Below are positions 1 through 12,437 of a stretch of 64,000 nucleotides of DNA, piece by piece; the stretch's first letter is position 1, and each line of letters opens with the position of its first letter. The stretch is from Lotus japonicus (taxonomy: Eukaryota > Streptophyta > Magnoliopsida > Fabales > Fabaceae). Location of the stretch: NCBI RefSeq assembly GCF_012489685.1, contig NC_080042.1, forward strand, positions 81,964,983-82,028,982, written 5' to 3'. The notes beneath the pieces are model-generated. The model was not told the DNA's origin and searched no databases. It was given only the letters and a program-made list of their open reading frames with translations. The position numbers were made by a program, and so were the translations under genes.

Positions 1-28
1 CCTATCCTGTCGTGACCACCAAATGAGC
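1..28. repeat. Probable right end of a PIF/Harbinger-like element that extends off the window
   Basis: The first 28 bases (CCTATCCTG, then GACCACCAAA) resemble the right terminus of the element ending at 17026, which reads CCTATCCTGACCACCAAAC. There are a 3-base insertion and a diverged last few bases. Only the end lies in the window, so neither target duplication nor content can be judged. Confidence 0.45.
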
Positions 29-924
29 TATATATATATATAATTCAAAAAATAATAAAATCATCATGAATATAAATATCTATAAGTAAAGTTTGATTGA
101 CATAAACATTAATAACAATAATAATTAGTTATTTTTATTCTTTTATATTAATTAGTAATTTAAAAAAAATATAATGTTTAGAAATAAACACTATAAGGTT
201 CCAAAAAAAAAAGAAATAAACAGCATGATTATTTATAATTTGATTATTATTAGTAACTTTAGGAAAAAAATAGGGAAAATAAAAAATAATAATGATAATA
301 ATAAAAATTAAAGTTAAATTGACTTGACATTCACATTAATAATAATATTAATTAGAAATTAATAATATTTAATATTACTCATTATATCAATTACTAATTA
401 TAAAAATTTCAATTTAGCATATTTTAAAATAATAGATAATATTATTTGCATTTAATTTTAAATTATAATTGAGGAATTGTTTTAAATAATAATAATATTT
501 AAAAGTAAAATCAACATTAAAGTAATAATAATATTAATTATTTATCTAATAATATTTAATATTATTCACTAAAAAATCACTAATTGTAAATTTCAATTTA
601 TCCTATATTAAAATTGATATTAATATTATTTTATTTTTAAATGTTAATCGCAATGAACTTTTTAAAAATAAAAAAATAAAACTAATTACTAATTTATATA
701 TAAAAGTTATATACCAAGTATTAATGTTAAGTATATCTTTTGAAAAAAAATGTTAAGTATATCAGAGAGGTCACCCAAAGGTAGGAGTGAGAATAAGTTA
801 TCTTGAGATAGACTTTCCTTAAAAAGGCTCACCTATTTAAAATTTTTAAGGCCTTAGCCTGACCTGTTACATATTATAGGTTTTTTTTACACGGTCTGGA
901 CTTTTGTCTGAAATCTTAATTTGA
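29..924. other. AT-rich intergenic DNA, no gene seen
   Basis: Very AT-rich sequence with runs of ATT, TAA and poly-A and no open frame of coding character. I see no structured RNA or terminal repeats here. Confidence 0.7.
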
Positions 925-1140
925 TTGCTTATAGAAAAGAGCTTATGCTTATATATAACTTATTTTTAATTTATTTCAATAAATTTGTTAACGTAGCTTA
1001 TGAATAAGCGCTTATATCATAAGCGCGCTTATGACCATAAGCGCTTAATTAAGTTATTTTTCCAAAGGGAATCTTTAATTTGGTATGGTAGCTTATTTAA
1101 AGGCTTATTTCATAATAAGACTTTTATGCTCGGTAACAAA
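925..1140. repeat. MITE of the AAGCGCTTAT family, copy 1
   Basis: The stretch holds repeated inverted motifs (AATAAGCGCTTAT, CATAAGCGCGCTTATG, CATAAGCGCTTAA) and ends in AGTTATTTTTCCAAAGGGAA. Related sequence lies at 23659-23852 and 45209-45447. Exact ends and a target duplication could not be fixed. Confidence 0.45.
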
Positions 1141-1746
1141 CTTATATGTAAAGAAACAATCAAACTTATAGCTTAGGAGTTAAATTATACTAAAAGAAAT
1201 CTATCTATAATATACAAAGGAGAAGTTTTTGCACCTTGGATGACAACTTTGTAATTTAAAGAATGATTGAACATGAAAGATAATTTCCCTTCAAAAAAAA
1301 AATAACATGAAAGATAATTTATGTATGGACAATTTGGTCAATCTCAATATAATTAGTTTGGGATTTAATCTTGGCCATCCTTCCCTTTCAATCTTGGGCA
1401 TTTGTTTCTTTTCGTTTTTTGTCTTTGAGTATTTCGCTGGAAGCCTGGAACTTATCATTGTGTGTCGTTTTCGTTTCCAACTCCTCTAAGGGCTTCCGTG
1501 TTCGTTGATAAATTTTTTGGATTGCAGGTAGCCAGGTACATCCAACTTTACAAAGCTGTAAAGTATATCACGATATAGAGAGACTATCCACTGTAAGTTT
1601 TCATGTTTTTCCAATTTCTTTCTCTTGTGGGCTTAGGATACCCAATCTTTTTATTCCTTCATTAGACATGGGATTCAAGGAAACTGACAAAGTTGACACT
1701 CTTTTTGTAGTTCTGTTGAACCACTCTGCAACAAATGATGAACACA

Positions 1747-2078
1747 ATGGAGAGGATTTTGGAGGGCCCCCTTGGTTATAGCAGCAGTTCACCTTTGAAG
1801 GCTAGAGAAGTAGAAGTACTTGAAGAAAAAGCCAAAATGAGATGTTTTGGCCAGGTTTTGGTGAAACTTTTGCAGGGTAAGTAGCAGCAATAGCCTAGAG
1901 CAGTACACTGCAATTATATTTATCCACAAACAAAAGCATGGAGAATAGAGAAAAGTGCTACTTATTAAATGTGAAATCAAATTTTGGAAATGCAGGGGTG
2001 GCAGACAAAAAACACCAACTCCTAAAGCATTCCACAAAAAGCATAACTGTGGAGATGATCAGGAGGTGGGGTTCCTAG
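1747..2078 (+). CDS. Doubtful two-exon small protein, 70 aa
   Basis: I do not recognise this. An ATG at 1747 opens a frame to 1876, where a GT donor (GGTAAG) follows. A TGCAG acceptor at 1995 opens a second exon, 1996-2078, which continues in frame to a TAG stop. The joined product would have 70 residues, be charged and mostly helical-looking, with no signal peptide or known motif. A further exon-like block with a TTGCAG acceptor and a GTAAG donor lies upstream at about 1528-1590. Splice-like borders on both sides of an open frame argue for a transcribed gene or gene remnant, but chance cannot be excluded at this size. It could also be part of a non-coding transcript. Confidence 0.22.
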
Positions 2079-4345
2079 CGGCATAGACAACCATGTTCCT
2101 GCAAGAGCCTGTCAAATCTGGCGGTAGAAAGTAGAAGCCGGGTTCACATTTTTACTAAAGCTATCAGTTGTAATCAGGTTGGTTATACTTTTAGCAGAAC
2201 TATCATGGCTGTACGTGTATGTAATTTTTAGCAGATTAAGTTTCGCACTGTTGTCTTATATACTGATATCAATTCTTCAATCTCCAACTAATCTTGAACG
2301 AACTACAACTTAATTTGTTTTCCCCTTTATGTTACGTATGGTTTCAAAGAAAATATATCTAACTTATAATTATTCTTTTTAAAATACATCATTAATATAT
2401 ATATTTTTGACCTTGAGAGATGTTAACCTATTCGGCATACGATCGATGATTGTTTCTCCTAACTATGGGGATATTATCTAGAGGCTTTGACAATTGGGAA
2501 CATGTTACATGTAAGTATTAAGTATAGTATTGCTTTATATCACATTTTCTGATTCTTTCTTCAATCAAGAATTTCATTTTCTTAGCTGCTTTGGTTGGAT
2601 AAATTGAGATGCTTCTTTCAAGGGAATGAAGGAGCATTCACAGGGATGAAAAGCAAGCATTTAGAATAACTGTGCTTATGTCTGGAGAACCAAGTACCAG
2701 TATTTTTTTCCATAGATGCAAACCCAATCTTGTGTGTGATGCAATGTGTTTGTTCAAGTTTGAATTTGGTTTGACATGCTATAATTGTTCTAACTTTCTT
2801 GGTAAATTTCAATATTTGCGGCATCATATTCAACTGTGTTCTCTATGGTTTTCTTTGATTGTTCACTTAACCTTTGGCGCGATCATGATAAAAGCAAAGT
2901 TGATTTGCAGGTCATGAGTAAAAAGGGATTGCCACTTCTGCAATATCCAAAACTAGGATGAGCAATGCTGAGAATGCCAATGGTGGCAAGAAGGTATATT
3001 TTTTTCCAGTGTTCCTAGATGGAAATGTGTTATCAGTTAACTGTTATTCTTATATCATTTAATTTCTTACTTACTTGAGCTAGTAATCTAAGATTAAAGT
3101 ATCTTTATTCTGGATTAAATTACTACTGCTGATTGATACAGTTCATATATAACAAAGGGGAAGGAAGCTCCAAGGTTTGCTTAACTATGGAACCAAATAA
3201 TTGCTATATAGTTTCAGAGAGGGAGATATGATTAGTGATAGGTAATGCAAGGGATAATCTTATGTTTATGGGTTCATGATCCTTTTAGCTTGTTGGTGAT
3301 GTTAGGAGTTTCCATATCCTAACAATTGGTCAGACTTTGCTGTTAGTTTCTCTCTTTCTCCCTCTCTCTGGCTTTTTGTATTCTTTCTTAATATTTTGGT
3401 TATTGAAAGTGTATGCTCCTTAACTTCTGCTTCGAATAATTTCTATTGCTTGTTTCTTCTGACTAACATCTCTCATATATATATATATATAAAGCCTGTT
3501 AACTATTGTCACAGTTTGAATGATAAGTAGATGACAGATGAGATTCGGATTCAGCACATCCTACTTTAAAAACGTAGCTTTATTATTGCCTATCAAAAAA
3601 AAAAAACGTAGCTTTATTTAGCTTTACTACTGTAGAATTCAATAATATTTTGCCGCAAATTAGCTAGAATAGATGGAAACTGTCACAGGTAGATAGCTAG
3701 GAATGTACAAATTTTAACAAAATTTTCCTTCGGTTTAGTTCTGGAATAGCTAGAGTTTAATTGCTAAACATTTGGAGGCTAATCAGCCTCTCATTAGATG
3801 CTACCAAAAGTTTGGCAGCCAAAACACCAGTTTTTTGGCAGCTAAACACCATTTACTAGAAACTTGCTAGCAATGTTTGACAGCTAATGTTCAGATTTCT
3901 TGTGATTAAAAATGTTATTTCACATTGGATGATGAGAACCATATTCTATCTGAATTATGACAGTCATTCGAAACTCCTGTAAACATTAAACTTGGATAAC
4001 CATCATGGAAGGGAATAGTAACATGAAGAAAAGAATCCATTTTGGACCAGAGTGGTTATTCTACAAGATTAGATATTCAATTCGTTAACCAAACACTCAC
4101 AAGATAACACCATGATAGAAGCAAACAATGTGTATGTCATCCCAACTGAATTTGGTTTATTCAATTGCAAAACAAAAGCTAAAATATATAAACTTAAATA
4201 TCTGAAAATGAGTTCCAAAATTCAAAAATATCATAACAGAAAATAAGTGCCTAGGAATTCTTTCTGTCTTCCTTCCTTTCTTTTCATACCGCAAAATAAA
4301 GATCTATCCACAAAGCACCAATAACTTCCTTTCAATATATGGTCC
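2079..4345. other. Intergenic, with two weak exon-like blocks
   Basis: No gene is recognisable. A short ATG block at 2958-2993 is followed by a GT donor. After a TACAG acceptor, another open block, 3142-3174, continues in the same frame and ends at a GT. Together they would encode only 23 residues. The rest is AT-rich with a short TA repeat near 3475-3492. Confidence 0.4.
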
Positions 4346-5672
4346 TCAGCGCGGCGGTATGATGTCAACCTTTGCCGACGGCGAGTTTCGAAGCAAAAAG
4401 TTTACTATTCCATCAGGTATAGGTATAAGCATAGGTTCTCCTCTCGATGTCGTGGGAAGTCCAGATGAAAACTGTACCGGTATTATTTTCAATGACTCCA
4501 AGGTACTCAACATAGGAGGCTTAACCTCCGATAAAAGAGGAAATAACCTAAGAACCTGCGAAATGAGGGATGAGGATAAGCTATGATCGATATAATGCAA
4601 GTCAAATGAATTTCAACAGAATTTTGAAATGAAAGAAGCATCTTAAAAATGAAATAAATCCTAATGTAACATGCAAATGTGAAGGTAGAAGTACCTGAAG
4701 AGTACTTGTAGTGATTGCCAATGATTTTATATTGGAAAGTTTTATCAGCCAGTTGAGTATAGCAAAAGAAGCACTAGGGAAAGTTCCCCACTTTTCCGAC
4801 TGAAGAATTCCTTGGTCAACAGACCAAATTGCTGCATTAATATTCACTTGTTCAATGGAAGAAAGATTGCTCCCACTGTGTGGCATACTAGGAATGCCCT
4901 GTAAGGTGAAGGCACGAAGGCTTGGAGAAGATAGCTCAATTTTGTATAAAACCAGAGAATAATCAATCACAGTTAAGTGACATAAAGTCCTACTAGATAT
5001 GCAAAGGATATTCGCATCATCACTGAGGGTACAATTATGAATGATTAAACTATTCAACCTGATAAGAGCCGAAAAAGGCTCTGCGCGACCGTCAATTCCA
5101 TTCCCAGAAAATGAGAAATTCTCAAGATAGAAGGATGTTAATGCGGGCAAGTTAAGAGATTTCGGCAATGCCATTCTCTCTGAAGTAGCACTTTTGGAGT
5201 GAACTCCGAGCTGTAGAGATGTCAAAGTCTGACATGAAAAGATGCACCGCGGGAAGTCTTGAATATTGCACAAAACGAAAAGACGTAATTTTTGAATATG
5301 GTGTGAAACAGCATATTTTACCATCCTATTGAGGAGCTGAGTCTGGATGGGACGATTGCGCCAAAAATAGAGAAAGTGCAGCGCGGCTGAGCCATCACGA
5401 AGAGTCAAAAGCCTAGACAAAAATTTGGTGAACTTCTGATAAGTGGAAAAGTCGCGTTGGGGTTGCAAAACAAGGACTGGAAGTTGTTTCCAAAGATTCT
5501 CCCATCTCGTGGATAACATGCATGTTTGAACTGCGGATTTGGCAGCTAAAAATGAGAGAATGTGAAGGAGAATGCAATCAGGCAAATCGCTGAGCCTGTC
5601 ACTATTGTTCTCTTCAATTTCATTTTCACTCACACCGTGTCTTCTTCCTCTCTTCATTGCCTTCTTCAACAT
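4346..5672 (-). CDS. F-box/LRR-repeat protein (two exons)
   Basis: Probable substrate-recognition subunit of an SCF-type ubiquitin ligase. Exon 1 is 4695-5672 and exon 2 is 4346-4555. The donor reads CAG|GTACTT, the acceptor GCAG|GTT, and the phase is 0, giving about 395 aa. Residues 26-70 form an F-box (RLSDLPDCILLHILSFLAAK, then STRWENLWKQLPVL). It is followed by imperfect leucine-rich repeats with the spacing typical of plant F-box/LRR proteins. The short last exon resembles the C-terminal part of this family (PDGIVNFLLRNSPSAKVDI). The start is uncertain: methionine 6 (5657) fits the usual family N-terminus at least as well as the first ATG. The substrate cannot be told from sequence, and this family contains many rapidly evolving paralogues. 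No frameshift is visible. Confidence 0.85.
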
Positions 5673-5810
5673 TCAGAACTGCCTCACGAAGAGTTACCTC
5701 GTTTGCCTTGTGTTCTTTTGCAGAAATGTAATAGGGTAAGCAGGGTGAAGGCTTCCTCATATAACCACGCGATTTCAAATCAAATAAGGAAATACGCGTG
5801 TCACCTATGA

Positions 5811-7189
5811 GGAAGAATCAATTTCCTCTGTAATTCAAGTATATTTCAATTCTTTAGATATCTTAAATTGGTATTTAGTGATGGAGAATCAATTTAGTTA
5901 TAATTACTAATAAGTATATCAATGTATTTAAATTTGACTTTATTTATAAATACGGAAGTTCATGATCATGAGAAAAAAAGTTGATGATGTGATTTTAAGA
6001 TTGTATTATAATTTAATTTATGAACGGTGGATAGTACGAATATCAAAATATTGAATGGGGGCTTGTAGTACAATTGTCATAGTACAATGTTCAAAATATA
6101 GTTGGGATTTTTTTTCCTTAATAGGATTCAACTATGAGAAATTTGGATGCTCTCAAATGAGAAGATCCTGACTATATATCACATATTTACAATAAATAAC
6201 TTCCCTAATTACAAGTTAATTTTTTATTTTAAGAATTCATTTGCGTGGATACTGTTATTTCCTTTACTATAATTAAATTGATATATATCATTTCAATTTT
6301 TTTAAAACTTCTATATATAGTTCTTTCATTCATTTGATGAAATTATATGCTTTCTTTTTTAATGCAAGAGGCTAAGAAAGAAACAGAAGAATATAATTGC
6401 TTCTATCTATATTTATGTTACGTAAGGTTTCAAAAAAATATTTAAGTTATTATTATTATTTTTTAAATACATCACCAGTAACTTTTTTTTTCCTTCACAT
6501 GCATGTGTTAATTTGTTCCGTATATGGTGATAGTTCCTCTTAACTAATGACTTTTCCGGGGTTCAATCTTGTGACATCAATCTTACGGGGGATTTAGCTT
6601 GTCTACCACTAAACCAAACATCATCAATATTTATAACCAAGAATAAATAAGCTACTGAAATCATTACCATCTTTGAGTAGATTTACTAATTTTTTAAAGA
6701 ATAATATTTAATTTAAATATTTAAATTTTGGAATATTTCTAAAAATTTATAACATTTTTTCCTCCTAATTAGTGAAGCATTTTGTACTAATACAATTATC
6801 TTTTTTTTGTACATCGGAAATTTACTAATACAATTATCATTATGATATAAAAGTATCTAAAATTTAATATCTACCTCAATATAAGTAATTGAATGAGTAA
6901 TTTAAATAGACTTCAATGGATATGCATTATTTGTGAGTAAGTATAAGTTTTGCACTACAACAAATCACAGTATGTTACATAAGAGGAACAATATCATTCA
7001 CTTTATATTTTATTTAAAACAAAAATATATTTTTTGATTTGTCAATAGTCAATTGAATTATTATATAAATAAAGTTTACACCGATGGGAAGGACCATTAA
7101 TGATGCATAATTTGCTATGACGCATAATTGCATATATACAATGAGAAAAAGCATCCATGTCTCATTATTATTAAAAATTGATTATAGAG
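5811..7189. other. AT-rich intergenic DNA
   Basis: No coding potential. The sequence is simple and AT-rich, and no terminal repeats could be delimited. Confidence 0.6.
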
Positions 7190-7310
7190 AGCTAGGGACA
7201 TAAGGGTTGGGTGATGTGAAGGGTGAAGGGTCCCGGGTTCGAACCCGGAGGAGGGATTAATTTACTAACATTTCTAACAACTAACATTTGTCTATAAAAT
7301 TTTTTTTTAA
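7190..7310 (+). mobile_element. tRNA-derived SINE-like element
   Basis: A near-perfect RNA polymerase III B box (GGGTTCGAACCC, 7235-7246) sits in a T-arm-like stem (CCCGGGTTCGAACCCGG). It is preceded at tRNA-like spacing by an A-box-like stretch (GGGACATAAGGGTTGGG) and followed by an AT/T-rich tail. The upstream part does not fold as a complete tRNA, so a tRNA-derived SINE is more likely than a functional tRNA gene. No flanking target duplication was confirmed. Confidence 0.5.
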
Positions 7311-7642
7311 TTAGAATAGAAAAGAGATGGTTCATATTATTATTAATATTATATATTTAAAATGAGTGAGTGGTTTTATCCCACCTTCGGGTTTGTTAGA
7401 GCTCGTTACTAGTGATGCCTTAAGGGCTCCTTCCTTAAGACCTTAGGTCTTTTCTGTCTCGATAATTGAGATTCCTACAACTACAAGGAGTCTTAAGTGG
7501 TTTGAGACATATCACTATTATTTCGTATTTGATTGTAATAGTTTACACTTGAATGTTGAATTTAGAATTTATACATTTATCGGACTCTGATTGTGGTAAA
7601 TTTCATTTTACATGTTTAGCTATTTTTGAAAATGTTTAGAAT

Positions 7643-7826
7643 TTAATGGATATGCACTGTCAGTGTAAAACTATTTTACACTGACATCTAATTGAATTCC
7701 GCCAAATAAGCAAATATGTTTTTATTTTAATTAAAATTAAAAACAAATGTAACTCTCTTTCCTACGTGGCAAATGTTGATTGGATGTCTGTGAAACTATT
7801 TTACACTGACAGTGCATATCCATTAA
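7643..7826. mobile_element. 184-bp MITE with long terminal inverted repeats
   Basis: The left end TTAATGGATATGCACTGTCA and the right end TGACAGTGCATATCCATTAA are exact inverted copies. Inside them AGTGTAAAAC pairs with TTTTACACT. The internal region is short, AT-rich and non-coding. The outer TTAA/TTAA may include a TA-type target site. Confidence 0.8.
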
Positions 7827-8271
7827 ACCCAAATGTTTAACCCATTGTTATTTTACATATTACTTACACTTTTAAATCAGTTCTGCCATGGTAAAATCAC
7901 AGCTCTATAGTCAAGGAGTCGATTAGTGAACTATTTTCATTGAACATCACTACGTACAACACGTGCGAGGACAGATAGTAGGTACAAACGCAACAAGCAA
8001 GAAAATGGACATAATCAACACAGAATATCCACACACCACAGTAGGGGAAACCTTCAATCACAAGCTCGCATATATATAACTAGAAAGGCATCAGCATAAG
8101 TATAAGCAAAGCCATCTACGCCCAATAATACAATAGATAGTACGAAACGATTACAAACAACGCCAAACAATACTAGTTTGAGCAGTTTAAGACTTGCAGA
8201 GTCATAATCAGAATATGTCAAAACCGACATTTATTTTAATACTTGTAAAGGACATTCACAACATTGAGGTT

Positions 8272-11200
8272 TCATCCGGCAACTTTTCTTGTGAAGGTTC
8301 TTCCAGTTGGAATCTGTTGTGCGGGCCTGAGCATGAAGTTTCCAGATTCAGAAATCCAATTGACTCCTCCAGCCTTCATTGGAGGACGGGATTGCCCCAT
8401 GGACTGTCTCCGAGTACCAACAGACATATTGGCCAACCTCTCGGTAGTCTCGGAAACCCCCCTCCCTTTGATCATAGAAGCTGCTAACACAACCATAGTG
8501 ACTTCACATAAATACAAGACCATATTAAAAAAAAACACTTTCAAAGAAATATCTGAGAGTAGTTTTATCCGATCATTAGAGTATAATCTTACTTGGACTG
8601 TCCTTCCCTGGCTGTCGATATTTTGACTGTATCGAAGTCTTCATCGAATTCTCTTTCTTCATTCCATCCTTCAAAAGCATAACCATGAAAATTGTTGGCA
8701 TGACATAGAGGAATTCAAGATAAGAACCAGCTTACCAAAACTAAAAATAATCGACCATTATGAGAAAGAGGATTATAATTTGGTTTTTCTTAATGTTAAG
8801 GGGTAAAAAGAAAGGGTTCATGAACAGAAAGCTTGACAGAAAGAGGGATGTGGCAAGAACAACTCACCTGATTTACCATATCCAGCTTCCGTTGGACACC
8901 TGTAACATTAATTCACAAGCAGATCAGAACTCTGCTCAATCATTATGGTATTATAGATATAATTCAATGGAGAAAAGCTCATCTATTGATTAGCATGAAA
9001 CTAGAGTGCTAGAAATTAGAATTGGGCCAATCAATTCCAATTCCTATGATCAGAAGCCCTTCCAGAATTAGAACTATAATCCCATATAACAATTCTACGC
9101 AATCAGAAAATAACTAGTCTATGCTCTGTCAGTCTTTCCAATTATTAGTTGACAAGCTAAAACGTCAATTCCAAATCTAAGAACCTAACCCAAAAGTGCA
9201 CCTCCACAACTTCATTGTTAATGTATACAAGATTTTTAGGTGCTAATGACATCAACGTGAGTTTGAGAAATAAAATTTTATCTGAGAAGTACAATTCCGA
9301 AAGTAATAACAGACTTAAACTGTTGGTTATAAATAAATATGGCAGTAAAATTATTATATTGGTAAGACATATTTTTGGTTTCCATAGCGCAAGACTTGAT
9401 AGGTTCATTACTATTGGAAGCCACGGCCGTGAACCTAAATGAAGCAAAAATAGTAAAAGTAAAATAAAAAATTATAATAATAACTGTCAAGCAGCTAATT
9501 TTCGTAAACTGAACAATATGATCTTTCAATTATTGAATGTAATTGTTTAGTTAATTTATGCAGAATATTAAGCAAAATAGTAACATTTTATTATGTTCTT
9601 GTTGTAATGATAAAATTTTCTCCACATACTCAAAAAAATCAAACCAATTAGATCACCTGAAACTAAGGAAGGATGCACTTTCAGAGAAGAAAAATTATTG
9701 GTCAGCTTTGAATTAGGCAAAACACCGGAGTATCTCTTAGCCCCCTGCTGATCCAGTGCCCCTCTAGTTGCAGCTGAAAAAAAAGACAATTACTTCCATA
9801 TGATTATTCACGAAGCTTGTCTACAGCTAACAAAACAGTTAAACAACACAAACCAGGTGGAGGAGTTCTCGCTACTGCTCTGGTGCGAAGGGATGGAGGA
9901 ATGTAAAAGCAACTCTACAACAAATAAAAAAAAGTCTGAATAACACGGCATATAAAATAAAAAGACTATAGAATAATAAAGAGGTAGAAAAAGGAACAAG
10001 AACAAGTTAAAAGATCACCTGGAAGAAAGGATGTTGAAGGGCCTCTGAAGCTGTTGGCCTCTTGCAGGGATCCCAGGAGCAAAGTGACTGCATTAATAGC
10101 ACAGAAAATGCATTGAGCATTATTAGTTGATATGTGATAAAGGGCTAAGCTGTTAAGCCATACACTGAAGAAACTTACTGTGATTAGGCTAATTGCATCA
10201 TCACTTGCAGATGGGATCAATGCAGAAAGATGTACACCAGCAAGCTGTATAAGTAAAAGGCATATAGTGTCAACTGTCAAGGGCTAAGTAGAGTGCCAAT
10301 GTTGTCTCACTTGGTTATACCCAACATATTAATTAAGCCAATTGCATCCCAAAAGCTAACTACCAAAAATAACACGACCCAATGTCAAATTGTCAATAAA
10401 GTTGAACTAACCTGTGGAAACTGATAGTTAATAGCCCTTGCAAGTCTCAGTCCATCAGCCCATGATTCAATGGTTGGACTGCCTATCACACCACATATTT
10501 TGTAAATCTCATCCGCTTCACTGCATGTGTTGCAATTAAGGAACATGTTCATTTCCAACTTCCAGGTATTAAAAAGGACTATAGAGCAGGATTCTACTTT
10601 GAAGCATATAAAAAAAAACCACATTTGTTCAGAACTCAACTAAGTGCCTTACAATTATTTCCCCCATAAAGATATATTTTCTGCCTCCGTTTTGTATAAA
10701 CTTAAAAATATGTTTTGAAGTTGCATTTAAAGTTATCTTTTTATGTTACAGCAGAAGATATTTCGCGTTTGATAACAGTTATAACTTATAAATAGAACTC
10801 TCTCATCTATTGTAACTTTGTAAGATATTATTTCGAAAAGCTACTATAACAGTTTCTAGAAAAGCCAAGTCTTTTGCAGAGTCTGATTGTCTCAAAATCT
10901 TATCAGGACAAATGAAAATAAGTGAGATGTAATCTGAAGGGGGGAAATAGAAAAATAATCTTAAAACAAATCCACTTCAAAAGAACCATCATACAGGAAA
11001 TTGTGCGGGCAGAAGAGAGAAGCTAATACCTGACTCCTGGGAACAGAGGACGGAGAGATAACAGCTCAGCCATTATAGCACCCATTGCCCACATGTCTAA
11101 AAGAAGGAAAAAAAAATCAATAAATACTATGGTACTCATCATCATCACTGCAAAAAACATACTAGTGCAAATCATACACAACATCAATATTCCACATCAG

Positions 11201-12437
11201 AGACTTACCAACTTTGGAGTTATATAGATGAGACTGAAGCAGCACTTCAGGAGCACGATACCTATTCAAAAGCCACACCATATTAGTTATTGAGTATCGA
11301 ACACACGGAGACATGATATATCTATTGCAAAAGCCAAGGGCACATACCATCGTGTGGAGACATACTCAGTGTAGGGTGGTTGTGAGCTGATCTCTCGGGC
11401 TAGGCCAAAATCGGCAATTTTTATAATATCCTTGGTAACCAGCAAGTTTTCTGCAGAGCATCAAACCTTGGGTCAAAACAGTAAAATTTATGCAATTAAG
11501 GAATGAAGACGTAAACAACCCTCGGTCAGGTTCTTGATCAAAACAAGCTAGATCTACAAATTGCATAAAAATCACTTTTTGACAAAAGAAAGTAGAGAAT
11601 TGGTAGTAGAGAACAAGATGCTAACAACAAATACATTACATGATACACATGATATAAACGAATGATGAACAACGTACTCTACAAGACTAGATAAAATTAC
11701 CAGGTTTCATGTCGCGATGGAAGTATCCACGCTGGTGCATGTAAGCAAGACCTTGGAAAACCTGAAAACACCAATTTCTAATTTCACCTTCAGAGAACAG
11801 CTTTTCCCTATCTTTCATAAGATGGTAAAGGTTGCATTCCTGCATCACCCAGAAATTGACATAGCAATTAGTATTTAAGATCTTAAATCAGCCAATTCAG
11901 CCCGCTTGTCTACCAAAACATCCAGTTACCTACCATATACTCAAAAACAAAGTACAGAATGTCACTTTCTCGAATAACTTCCTTCAGCTTAACAATATTT
12001 GGGTGGTTCATTTTTCGTAATGACTGCCAGCAAGGAAAATAGAGATTAGATACAAAAGAATAATAATTAATAATATATAACAAATAAGGCTTCAGAAAGA
12101 TCAGTAAGATGCAATACCTTGACTTCTCTCAGGTTTACACACTCCTCCCAAGAGTAATATTTCTTCTTCATTTTCTTGATTGCAACCTGTAATTTTATGA
12201 CTTGTTAGGATAAAATCTGAATCCAAAATCCAAATGGAGCATCTTCATGTTAACGATCACTTACAACTTCACCAGTTTGCTTATTTATAGCTCTCCAGAC
12301 AGTCCCAAACGTTCCATCACCAACTTCCTTAATTATCGTGTACCTGTATTTTCCAAGAAGTCATTAAAAAAAACAGCAGATAAGGTAGGAAATAGTAAAT
12401 TCTTCAGGAAAAAAGAAATTCATATTCACCTCTCCAT
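8272..12437 (-). CDS. MHK: MHK-type Ser/Thr protein kinase (MAK/ICK-like, CDKF-4-like)
   Basis: Sixteen coding exons give 448 aa, close to Arabidopsis MHK. Exons in order: 12430-12437, 12265-12343, 12118-12186, 11934-12023, 11701-11839, 11348-11450, 11209-11261, 11030-11096, 10412-10520, 10179-10244, 10019-10087, 9854-9914, 9657-9773, 8868-8899, 8593-8668, 8272-8480. All use GT-AG borders and phases agree. The kinase domain runs from residue 4 to about 284. It has the glycine loop GDGTFGTVW, lysine VAIKK, a catalytic loop HRDMKPEN, the DFG motif ADFGLARE, a TEY activation motif before VSTRWYRAPE, and the conserved arginine in [18 protein letters not shown]. The C-terminal tail is basic and low in complexity. 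The first coding exon carries only 8 coding bases. By family it is a CMGC kinase related to male germ cell-associated kinases; its substrate is not known from sequence. Confidence 0.93.

Noticed and set aside
7190..7262. Possible tRNA gene
   Set aside because: T-arm and B box are perfect, but no acceptor stem, D-arm or anticodon arm can be formed; SINE-like element preferred.
8194..8626. Plus-strand frames of 97 and 120 codons
   Set aside because: Opposite the last exon of the MHK kinase; shadows.
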